Assembly (NCBI GenBank): GCA_031283025.1
Contig: JAITCP010000171.1
Coordinates: 1 to 6,674 of the forward strand
From: Spirochaetaceae bacterium
Lineage (GTDB): Bacteria > Spirochaetota > Spirochaetia > Treponematales > Breznakiellaceae
Reading direction: 5' to 3'
DNA: 6,674 nucleotides
Shown here: positions 1-5,310 of the stretch, piece after piece
Layout of the letters: every line of letters begins with the position of its first letter
Numbering within the stretch: the first letter of the stretch is position 1
The notes under the pieces: model-generated
Databases searched by the model: none
Told to the model about the DNA's origin: nothing
The model's input: the letters and a program-made list of their open reading frames with translations, nothing else
Program-made: the position numbers and the translations under genes

Positions 1-843
1 GTACTGATCGCCTGAATACCAGTGAAAGGCCGCGCCGTCAATGTATTTATCGGCGTTAGCAACCGCCATGGACTGCGAAAAACGCTCCCATAATATGTCG
101 CGGTTATGATCCCATACAAATATTTTTACCCGCTCGCCGGAAATGCTGCGGTATTTTTCCAGCGCGGGTCCCAGATGCCGCGCGGCAAATTCCCCTTCTT
201 CAAGGGCGCTCCACAAACAGGAATCCCAAACCTGCTTCGCCTCGGGTTCGTTTTGCACGGAGACGGCCCAGGTATCAATGCCCCGTTTTTTTAATTCATC
301 CATGAACCGTACAAAATACGCTGCCCACAGCGGGTAGTATTTCGGCAATAATTTTCCGCCGTGGTTCATTTCGTTGTTATCTTTCATCCACGCGGGCGGC
401 GACCACGGCGATACCAAAAGCCGCAGGTTCCCGCCCATGGAGTCCTGCGCTTCACGTAAAAGAGGGGTAATGTATTTGTCGGTACGTTCCATTGAAAAAG
501 ATTCAAGGCTTTCATCGGCTTTTTCAACGCAGGCCCAGTTTTCCAGTGAAAAATCGCAGCTGTTAAGGTGGGTTCTGCCAAGGGTATACCCATTCCCCTT
601 TTCAGATGAGTAATACGCCCCAACCACCTCTTTCCGTTTTTCCGCCGGTATCAGCGAAAGCACATAGCCCGAAGATTCGGTGAGCGCCCCCCCAAAGCCT
701 TCAAAGCGTTGGAAGGCCTGTGTCCGATCCGTGCGGAGCGTGCAGGCAAGGTGTTTTTTGTCCGGTAGAATCCGGTCTTCCGGCGCAAGGCTCAGAAGCC
801 GGTTTTTTGAATCTTTTGCGGTTTCATAAATTTGTTTGATCAT
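1..843 (-). CDS. Glycoside hydrolase family 30 enzyme, SrfJ/glucosylceramidase-like (partial, C-terminus missing)
   Basis: The minus-strand frame starts at ATG 843-841 and stays open to base 1, giving 281 residues without a stop; the C-terminal part lies outside the window. Family GH30 retaining beta-glycosidases cleave beta-linked glucosyl or related sugars. Seen motifs, in order: GFGGALTES (49-57), NSCDFSLENW (94-103), SPWSPPAWMK (145-154), SVQNEP (195-200) with Glu199 as the expected acid/base, DSCLWS (207-212) and AFHWYSGD (272-279). These match, from memory, the Salmonella SrfJ-type branch closely. The catalytic nucleophile should lie beyond the left edge and cannot be checked. The N-terminus is hydrophilic with no signal peptide, so the enzyme is probably cytoplasmic and acts on imported oligosaccharide. 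It is the last visible gene of the transporter operon, 10 bases after the solute-binding protein stop. Family is confident; substrate (beta-1,6- or other beta-glucoside, or a glycolipid-derived sugar) is not. Confidence 0.9.
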   Translation of the reverse strand, partial: MIKQIYETAKDSKNRLLSLAPEDRILPDKKHLACTLRTDRTQAFQRFEGFGGALTESSGYVLSLIPAEKRKEVVGAYYSSEKGNGYTLGRTHLNSCDFSLENWACVEKADESLESFSMERTDKYITPLLREAQDSMGGNLRLLVSPWSPPAWMKDNNEMNHGGKLLPKYYPLWAAYFVRFMDELKKRGIDTWAVSVQNEPEAKQVWDSCLWSALEEGEFAARHLGPALEKYRSISGERVKIFVWDHNRDILWERFSQSMAVANADKYIDGAAFHWYSGDQY

Positions 844-846
844 AAA

Positions 847-853
847 CCTTCCT
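847..853 (-). promoter_or_regulatory. Shine-Dalgarno of the GH30 gene, adjoining the upstream stop codon
   Basis: On the minus strand AGGAAGG directly follows the TAA of the solute-binding protein gene and lies three bases before the GH30 ATG. This sets the GH30 start and suggests translational coupling of the two genes. The same AAGGAAGG core precedes the plus-strand gene at 5311. Confidence 0.75.
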
Positions 854-2527
854 TTACTTTACTCCCATTTTTGCCTTGTTGGCATTTAGCAATTCAGTCT
901 GTTTGGCCTGCAGTTTAGCATAACCCTGATCGTTCTTGAACTTTTGGAAATCTGCCCAGATTCTGTCAAACTCCGCTTCTGTTTTTGCAAGGAGCAGTCT
1001 GGGCAGGTCCGTGCTCCACCGGCGGGTGATAGCGTCGGATATAAGCGCTTCGTCGCTGCCGGGTTCCATGTCCAGCCGGTCATAAACAGCAAAGGAGTGT
1101 ACGTAGGGCCGTGTCCACAGTTGGGGCTGTTCCAGGGCCGGTGAATATTCAATGGGGAACTGCTGCGTCCAGGGGTTGTCCATGAGCATCCAGTAGGTGT
1201 ACTGAACGCCAATTTCTATTTCCTGGCGGTTTTTGTCAAATTTGTCCATATCGCGAATTTCGGGGAGGAGCGTTGGTACGCCGTCCACCATTGAATAGGT
1301 AGGTTCAAAACCCAGAGTATTGCCTTCCGGAATGCCGAAATAGGTATCCAACTGGCCTTCTTCGCTAAGAAGGTAGCTGAAGAACTGAATGGCCCGCGCC
1401 TTGTCCTTGCAGTTTTTGGAGATAAGTGTCAATGTCCAGCCCGAAATGCCCCCTGAGGGAAGAATGGGAGCGTCGCCGCGCATATTTTTGGGGCCTTCAA
1501 CCGCTATGTAAATGCTATTGGGATCAAGATTGTAACGGGCGCCCTGGGCGGCTTGCATATCCCAGTTCTGGTAGAGCATGGCAAAGTAGCGGCCCTGGGC
1601 GGCTTTTTCCTCTATCTGGGGGCGGCGGTCTACAAATACATCCATGGGGACAAGGCCCTCGGAAGCGGCCTGGCGGAATGTTTTGAGCCAGCGAACGTAT
1701 TCGGGATTATCAGGCCCCAGGGTTGGGGCCTCGAATTTCCCGTCCGGTGTCTCGGGCAACTGCGCCAAAAAATGGAGGAGATGGGCAGCCAGCGCCGCGT
1801 TGCCGCCGCCGTCAAATTCACGGAAGACCAGCGGGATAATGGGCTGGCCGTTAATAGTAGGAAACATTTCTTTTGCCTTGCGCAGCGCGTTCAGAAAACC
1901 CTCCGGCGTGGTCATGTCCGGCGAACCAATAGCCTCGTACATATCTTTGCGGACCAGGAAGGTCTCGTTGGCGGTCATGTTTCCCTTGTAACGCTCGTAG
2001 TCAATGGAAGTAAAAGACGCGTTGGGATAACCGTAGACATTGCCGTCGCTGACGGTATACCATGCAAGCCGTTCGGGATTTGCCACCGAAAAAAAGTAGG
2101 GATCGTACTGTTCGGCAAGTTTGTTGAGCGGTTCAAGCATACCCGCTTCTATCATCATGGGGATTTGTCCCGACCAAAAACCAAGTGTTATAAAATCCGG
2201 CAGTACCTGGCCCGCTATCATCGCATTGAGACGGTCATCTTCATTGCCGGCAGGCACGATAAAGCGGATATCCACGCCGGTTTTTGCGGTGATGTACTTT
2301 GACACGCGGGAAGTTCCCCACTGCCTGCTGAACCAGTTAAAGTGGACGTACCAGTCAAACTGGATAGGATTCTTGGTGTTTTGCTTCCATCCGGGTGTTT
2401 CAGCCGACGAAGAGCCTGAAGAAAGCCAAATTCCTTTCTTCCCCCTGCACGAGGCGGTTGACAGAATGACACCTATTGTCATTGCCAAAATAACGCCTAA
2501 TACCACTGCATTTCTCTTTTTCATCAT
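854..2527 (-). CDS. Extracellular solute-binding lipoprotein, LplA/aldouronate-type sugar ABC transporter
   Basis: This 557-residue protein is the substrate-capturing lipoprotein of a CUT1 sugar ABC importer, of the large LplA/YtcQ class often annotated as aldouronate or oligosaccharide binding. The signal peptide has a basic start (MMKKR), a hydrophobic core to about residue 22 and a lipobox ending TASC, with Cys27 as the lipidation site; Ser at -1 fits spirochaetal lipoboxes. A Ser-rich tether follows (about 31-40). Typical class features are the early DWYVHFNWF segment, the LPDFITLGFWSGQIP segment, and a Trp/Tyr-rich middle and C-terminal part. The start was chosen at the tandem ATG 2527/2524 because a strong Shine-Dalgarno sits just upstream. 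The open frame reaches back to 2587, but that extension overlaps the preceding gene and hides the signal peptide. It lies 40 bases after the second permease gene and 10 before GH30. Specificity is unknown; the GH30 neighbour suggests beta-linked gluco-oligosaccharide. Confidence 0.92.
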   Translation of the reverse strand: MMKKRNAVVLGVILAMTIGVILSTASCRGKKGIWLSSGSSSAETPGWKQNTKNPIQFDWYVHFNWFSRQWGTSRVSKYITAKTGVDIRFIVPAGNEDDRLNAMIAGQVLPDFITLGFWSGQIPMMIEAGMLEPLNKLAEQYDPYFFSVANPERLAWYTVSDGNVYGYPNASFTSIDYERYKGNMTANETFLVRKDMYEAIGSPDMTTPEGFLNALRKAKEMFPTINGQPIIPLVFREFDGGGNAALAAHLLHFLAQLPETPDGKFEAPTLGPDNPEYVRWLKTFRQAASEGLVPMDVFVDRRPQIEEKAAQGRYFAMLYQNWDMQAAQGARYNLDPNSIYIAVEGPKNMRGDAPILPSGGISGWTLTLISKNCKDKARAIQFFSYLLSEEGQLDTYFGIPEGNTLGFEPTYSMVDGVPTLLPEIRDMDKFDKNRQEIEIGVQYTYWMLMDNPWTQQFPIEYSPALEQPQLWTRPYVHSFAVYDRLDMEPGSDEALISDAITRRWSTDLPRLLLAKTEAEFDRIWADFQKFKNDQGYAKLQAKQTELLNANKAKMGVK

Positions 2528-2532
2528 ATAAC

Positions 2533-2540
2533 TCTCCTTA
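2533..2540 (-). promoter_or_regulatory. Shine-Dalgarno deciding the start of the solute-binding protein
   Basis: On the minus strand TAAGGAGA ends five bases before ATG 2527-2525, with a second in-frame ATG immediately after. No comparable site precedes the upstream in-frame start at 2587. This supports the start that exposes the lipoprotein signal peptide. Confidence 0.8.
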
Positions 2541-2567
2541 AAAAAAATTTTTATCCTTTTAGATAAT

Positions 2568-3437
2568 TCACCCTTTAATCGAACCAATCATTACGCCTTT
2601 AACAAAATAGCGCTGCAGGAACGGATATATGCAAATAATCGGCGCGGTGGTTACTACCATAGTTGCCAATTTGACCGATTGGGAACTTACCGCCTGGGCC
2701 GCCACCCCCGCCGGCATTCCCACAATGGACTTTGTCTGCGAGGAACCGGCGATTACCCGGTACAGAAAGGTCTGTATCGGCTGTAAATCGGGGTTGTTAA
2801 CAAACATTACGCCGGAAAAATAATCGTTCCAGTGCCCTACGCCGACAAAAAGGGAAATAGTCGCAATGACAGGCATTGAAAGGGGCAGGACTATCCTTAT
2901 AAAAATAAGCATATCATTCGCCCCGTCCAGCTTTGCCGATTCTTCCAGTCCCGCGGGCAGTTCGCGGAAAAAGGTCATAAAGATAATGCAATTCCAGTAA
3001 CTGAACAGACCCGGAATTATATAAACCCAAAAAGTGTCGTACAGCCTAAGGCTTCGCAGCAGTATAAAATAGGGGATCAGCCCTCCGCCGAAAAACATGG
3101 TGATCGCCCCGATTGTCAGATAAAATTTACTCCCAAAAATGTGCCGTTTGGAAAGGGCATAGGCAACCATGGCAGTAAAAAATACGCCGGTTACCGTTCC
3201 GACTGTGGTTCGGAGGATGGTGATATAAAAAGCCTGCACAATAGCCTTGTCCAGGAACACCATGCGGTAACTTTCCAGGGTGAGTTTACGGGGCAGCCAG
3301 TATATGCCTCCCATCATAGTGTCCTGAGAATCGTTGAACGAGAGTATCACCATGTACCACACCGGATACAGGGTGATAAAGCAGACAGCGGCCATTACCG
3401 CTATTATGATAAAATCGCCGATACTGCGGTGTTTCAT
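2568..3437 (-). CDS. Sugar ABC transporter permease, LplC/YtcP type
   Basis: This 289-residue integral inner-membrane permease forms half of the translocation channel of a CUT1-family sugar importer. About six hydrophobic segments are visible, at roughly residues 8-32, 70-95, 106-127, 136-157, 187-203 and 256-275. The cytoplasmic EAA loop that docks the ATPase is seen at about 165-185 (EESAKLDGAND, then a Leu-Pro before the next helix). The ending YPFLQRYFVKGVMIGSIKG is characteristic of LplC-type permeases. It starts nine bases after the stop of the partner permease, with a Shine-Dalgarno that runs into that stop. The solute-binding protein gene follows 40 bases later. No ATPase gene occurs in the window; members of this class commonly borrow a shared MsmX-like ATPase encoded elsewhere (family knowledge, not shown here). 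Confidence 0.93.
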   Translation of the reverse strand: MKHRSIGDFIIIAVMAAVCFITLYPVWYMVILSFNDSQDTMMGGIYWLPRKLTLESYRMVFLDKAIVQAFYITILRTTVGTVTGVFFTAMVAYALSKRHIFGSKFYLTIGAITMFFGGGLIPYFILLRSLRLYDTFWVYIIPGLFSYWNCIIFMTFFRELPAGLEESAKLDGANDMLIFIRIVLPLSMPVIATISLFVGVGHWNDYFSGVMFVNNPDLQPIQTFLYRVIAGSSQTKSIVGMPAGVAAQAVSSQSVKLATMVVTTAPIICIYPFLQRYFVKGVMIGSIKG

Positions 3438-3442
3438 GCGCT

Positions 3443-3449
3443 CCTCCTA
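3443..3449 (-). promoter_or_regulatory. Shine-Dalgarno of the LplC-type permease, overlapping the upstream stop
   Basis: On the minus strand the sequence TAGGAGG contains both the TAG stop of the LplB-type permease and an AGGAGG ribosome-binding core five bases before ATG 3437-3435. This is a classical arrangement for coupled translation of two subunits needed in equal amounts. Confidence 0.8.
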
Positions 3450-4394
3450 AAATAGCGAAACGTCATTGAGTTTTTTGGTAACCTTGTTGGCGGCAAAAAG
3501 CAGTCCAAACGCTACGACGGACTTGAAAAAACCAATGGCGGAGGCATAGGAAAACCTCATGCTTCTCATGGCGACATTATACGTGTAAATGTCAATTACA
3601 TTGCTGCGCGGCGCATTCAGCGGATTCCACAATACAAGGATTTGGTCAAAATTCGAGTTCAACAGGCCTCCCACCGCTAAAATAAAGAGGATTGTTACCG
3701 TTCCCATCATGCAGGGCAGGGTAATATACCATATACGCTTGAAGCGGGTTACGCCGTCAAGCTCGGCGGCTTCGTATATTTCCTGATCGATACCGGCAAT
3801 CGCCGCCAGATAGATAATTGTTGACCAGCCCAGTTCTTTCCATGCGCTGGAAACGACCACAATGCCCCAAAAGTACTGCGGATAGGCAAGAAATGTGGTT
3901 CCCTGTTTCAAAATCCCGAATTTTACGAGGATTTCGTTAATAAACCCCGTATCGGAAAGCCAGGTTGTCAGAATTCCCCCCAAAACGACCCATGAAAGGA
4001 AGTGAGGCAGGTAGGAAATGGTCTGGACAGTCCTCTTAAAACGATTTGAGTGCAGTTCATTGAGGAATAATGCGAAAATTATGGGCAAGGGAAAGACAAA
4101 AACGAGCCTGAGGATGCTGATTCCCAGGGTATTGGTTAAAATACTGACAAATTCAGGGTCTTTGATAAAGGCTATAAAGTGGGCAAACCCCCCATACCCG
4201 GCCCAGGGCGATAACAGGAATTCTTTGCTGAACATACTTTGTGTAACACGGAAATTCTTCTTAAAGGCCACCAGGAGGCCGTACATGGGCAGATAATTGA
4301 AGATAAACATCCAAATAAGCCCCAAAACAGCCATAACTTGCAGGTATTTTTCCCGTTTTAGCCTATGCAAGAAACTGTTGGCTTGCCGCCCCAT
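3447..4394 (-). CDS. Sugar ABC transporter permease, LplB/YtcO type
   Basis: This 315-residue protein is the other channel-forming permease of the CUT1 sugar importer and the first gene of the minus-strand operon. The class-typical beginning is present: a basic N-terminus, then a helix leading into FNYLPMYGLLVAFKKNF (residues 32-48). Further hydrophobic segments lie at about 87-112, 127-146, 172-203, 228-246 and 285-303. The EAA loop (YEAAELDGVTRFKRIWYITLP, about 207-227) would contact the ATPase. ATG 4394 is preceded on the minus strand by a strong AGGAGG (4408-4403) with an eight-base gap, supporting this start. The predicted promoter places a leader of about 50 bases upstream. With the adjacent LplC-type permease it should form a heterodimeric channel served by the lipoprotein encoded downstream. 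Confidence 0.94.
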   Translation of the reverse strand: MGRQANSFLHRLKREKYLQVMAVLGLIWMFIFNYLPMYGLLVAFKKNFRVTQSMFSKEFLLSPWAGYGGFAHFIAFIKDPEFVSILTNTLGISILRLVFVFPLPIIFALFLNELHSNRFKRTVQTISYLPHFLSWVVLGGILTTWLSDTGFINEILVKFGILKQGTTFLAYPQYFWGIVVVSSAWKELGWSTIIYLAAIAGIDQEIYEAAELDGVTRFKRIWYITLPCMMGTVTILFILAVGGLLNSNFDQILVLWNPLNAPRSNVIDIYTYNVAMRSMRFSYASAIGFFKSVVAFGLLFAANKVTKKLNDVSLF

Positions 4395-4402
4395 GCGCTG
4401 TT

Positions 4403-4408
4403 CCTCCT
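4403..4408 (-). promoter_or_regulatory. Shine-Dalgarno of the first operon gene
   Basis: On the minus strand AGGAGG lies eight bases before ATG 4394-4392 at the end of an A/T-rich leader of about 50 bases. I see no terminator-like hairpin or riboswitch in that leader, so control most likely acts at the promoter. Confidence 0.75.
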
Positions 4409-4438
4409 AATGATCCTAATTTATTTTAAAAAAAGTAC

Positions 4439-4468
4439 TTGACATTTTATTTAGAATACATGTATTCT
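4439..4468 (+). promoter_or_regulatory. Predicted sigma-70-type promoter for the plus-strand lipoprotein gene
   Basis: A perfect -35 TTGACA (4439-4444) is followed after 18 bases by TATTCT (4463-4468), which matches the -10 consensus at four of six positions. Transcription would begin near 4475. The -10 is inside the palindrome, so a bound regulator would block or reposition polymerase. It overlaps the minus-strand promoter almost entirely. Confidence 0.6.
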
Positions 4469-4469
4469 A
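4452..4469. promoter_or_regulatory. 18-bp perfect palindrome, probable operator of a dimeric regulator
   Basis: TAGAATACATGTATTCTA reads identically on both strands with no mismatch. It lies exactly between the divergent genes and contains the -10 hexamers of both predicted promoters. Such a site fits a homodimeric helix-turn-helix repressor sensing the imported sugar; the regulator family cannot be deduced and no regulator gene lies in the window. I did not see a second copy elsewhere here. Confidence 0.75.
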
Positions 4470-4481
4470 TAGTCATGTCAA
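4453..4481 (-). promoter_or_regulatory. Predicted sigma-70-type promoter for the transporter-GH30 operon
   Basis: On the minus strand a perfect TTGACA (4481-4476) is followed after 17 bases by TATTCT (4458-4453). Transcription would begin near 4446, giving a leader of about 50 bases before the LplB-type permease. The element is an almost exact mirror of the plus-strand promoter, differing by one base in spacer length. Confidence 0.62.
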
Positions 4482-5239
4482 GTTGTATAAAACAAATTTG
4501 TTTGGTCCGCACAACGATTGCTGCTTTGTGCGTGGTGTCGGTTTTTGCCATTGCCTCCTGCGCGTCCCAATCCGGCGGCAAATCTTCAACGGTGAATTAT
4601 GAACTGGCAAAAGTGTATCTGGTTCAGCAAGGCCCCACCCCCGGCCAAAGCGGGGATTTCTGGAATGGACTGAGCGGTACCACTGTCAGCAGGTATCCCT
4701 GGATTGGGGGGCCAAGCGACGCAAACGGGTTATTTTTCCTTGCGGCGGATGCCAAGAGGCTGTATTTAAGGGCCGAAATAAAAGATTCCGCGCCGCAGCT
4801 AAGGCCGTTAGATATGGATCCGGGGGATGCGTGGAACGGAACGTCCCTGCAGGTGTTTTTTGGCACAAGGCTTAACCGCCATTCCGAATACGAGGAAGGC
4901 GACTTTGGCCTGGCTTTCTGGGTAGTGCAGGAAGATCCCCGCAACCCCAATAGTTTGAAGCTAATGGTGGCAAAAGGGCGGCTGCTGAACGAGCGGCAGT
5001 ATCAGTCCGCCGTTGTTGAATGGAAGAAAGATTCCTACATTATTGAAGCAAGTTTTTCCCTGGATTCGCTGGGAATTACCAAACCGTTCAAGGAAGGGCA
5101 GGGAGTACGCTGCGAATTCCGCATTAACCACGCAAAAATGAAGGAAGATCGCTCGGTAATCGTAAATTGGCGGACATCAACCGATGACGCATGGAGAAAC
5201 CCCACTACCTGGTCGGATGGTATTGTGGTAAAAAAATGA
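4475..5239 (+). CDS. Carbohydrate-binding lipoprotein with a CBM9-like domain
   Basis: From ATG 4475 this gives 254 residues. The signal peptide has basic residues at Lys7 and Arg12, a hydrophobic stretch at about 13-26 and a lipobox IASC with Cys29, so the mature protein of about 226 residues should be lipid-anchored. The rest is one beta-rich domain resembling family 9 carbohydrate-binding modules. Visible hallmarks are a FWNG segment near the start, the strand pair LFFLAADAKRLYLRAEIKDS, the DAWNGTSLQVFFG segment, a late YIIEASFSLDSLGI, and an ending with W and WSDGIVV. No catalytic domain is fused to it. It is the first gene of the plus-strand unit and probably presents or captures glycan at the envelope. 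Open frame also reaches back to 4439 (TTG) and 4460 (ATG), but these lie within the promoter and palindrome. No Shine-Dalgarno precedes 4475, so the start is less certain than the identity. Confidence 0.8.
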   Translation: MSSCIKQICLVRTTIAALCVVSVFAIASCASQSGGKSSTVNYELAKVYLVQQGPTPGQSGDFWNGLSGTTVSRYPWIGGPSDANGLFFLAADAKRLYLRAEIKDSAPQLRPLDMDPGDAWNGTSLQVFFGTRLNRHSEYEEGDFGLAFWVVQEDPRNPNSLKLMVAKGRLLNERQYQSAVVEWKKDSYIIEASFSLDSLGITKPFKEGQGVRCEFRINHAKMKEDRSVIVNWRTSTDDAWRNPTTWSDGIVVKK

Positions 5240-5243
5240 GCCA

Positions 5244-5268
5244 TTTCCAAAACTTTGGTTTTTGGAAA
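5244..5268 (+). other. A/T-rich hairpin between the lipoprotein and TIM-barrel genes
   Basis: TTTCCAAAA (5244-5252) pairs exactly with TTTTGGAAA (5260-5268) across a seven-base loop, starting five bases after the lipoprotein stop. No T-run follows, so it is not a convincing intrinsic terminator. It might stabilise the upstream message or mark a processing point. The remainder of the 71-base gap holds only the next ribosome-binding site. Confidence 0.4.
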
Positions 5269-5296
5269 AGCTGCCTTAGATTTAATAGGTTTGCTG

Positions 5297-5304
5297 AAGG
5301 AAGG
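5297..5304 (+). promoter_or_regulatory. Shine-Dalgarno of the TIM-barrel gene
   Basis: AAGGAAGG ends six bases before ATG 5311 and fixes this start, which exposes a Sec signal peptide. I see no clear separate promoter in the gap, so the gene is probably co-transcribed with the lipoprotein gene. Confidence 0.8.
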
Positions 5305-5310
5305 TGTTGA

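Larger units (their letters stand above)
4437..4483. repeat. Outer inverted repeat of the divergent control region
   Basis: ACTTGACAT at 4437-4445 is mirrored exactly as ATGTCAAGT at 4475-4483, a 9-bp inverted repeat with 29 bases between the arms. Its centre (4460.0) is half a base from the centre of the 18-bp inner palindrome (4460.5), so the two are nearly concentric. Each arm contains the -35 hexamer TTGACA for one direction, so the symmetry partly reflects two matching promoters. The extra matching bases on both sides of the hexamer hint at something more, such as regulator contacts. Confidence 0.85.

Noticed and set aside
384..623. Minus-strand frame of 79 codons inside the GH30 region
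   Set aside because: It is an out-of-frame shadow of the GH30 gene, whose own frame is continuous from 843 to 1 and carries all the family motifs.
1553..2302. Long plus-strand open frame of 249 codons opposite the solute-binding protein
   Set aside because: It is antisense to a strongly supported gene, has no ribosome-binding site or recognisable domain, and its length is explained by the codon pattern of the gene on the other strand.
2540..2566. Short hairpin (TTATC/GATAA on the minus strand) followed by eight T, resembling a terminator before the solute-binding protein gene
   Set aside because: The stem is only five A/T-rich base pairs and is separated from the T-run by several A. A terminator here would also cut the transporter operon before its binding protein.
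2528..2587. Twenty-residue N-terminal extension of the solute-binding protein
   Set aside because: It overlaps the end of the LplC-type permease, has no good ribosome-binding site, and would bury the lipoprotein signal peptide. The Shine-Dalgarno at 2533-2540 supports the start at 2527.
3573..3593. Imperfect palindrome with arms GACATT and AATGTC inside the LplB-type permease gene
   Set aside because: Only six bases per arm match, the centre is imperfect and it lies within well-conserved coding sequence. It does not match the 18-bp palindrome and is probably chance.
4439..4474. Upstream starts of the CBM9-like lipoprotein at TTG 4439 and ATG 4460
   Set aside because: Both lie inside the predicted promoter and palindrome, and the added residues are not signal-peptide-like. 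The TTG is better explained as part of the -35 hexamer.
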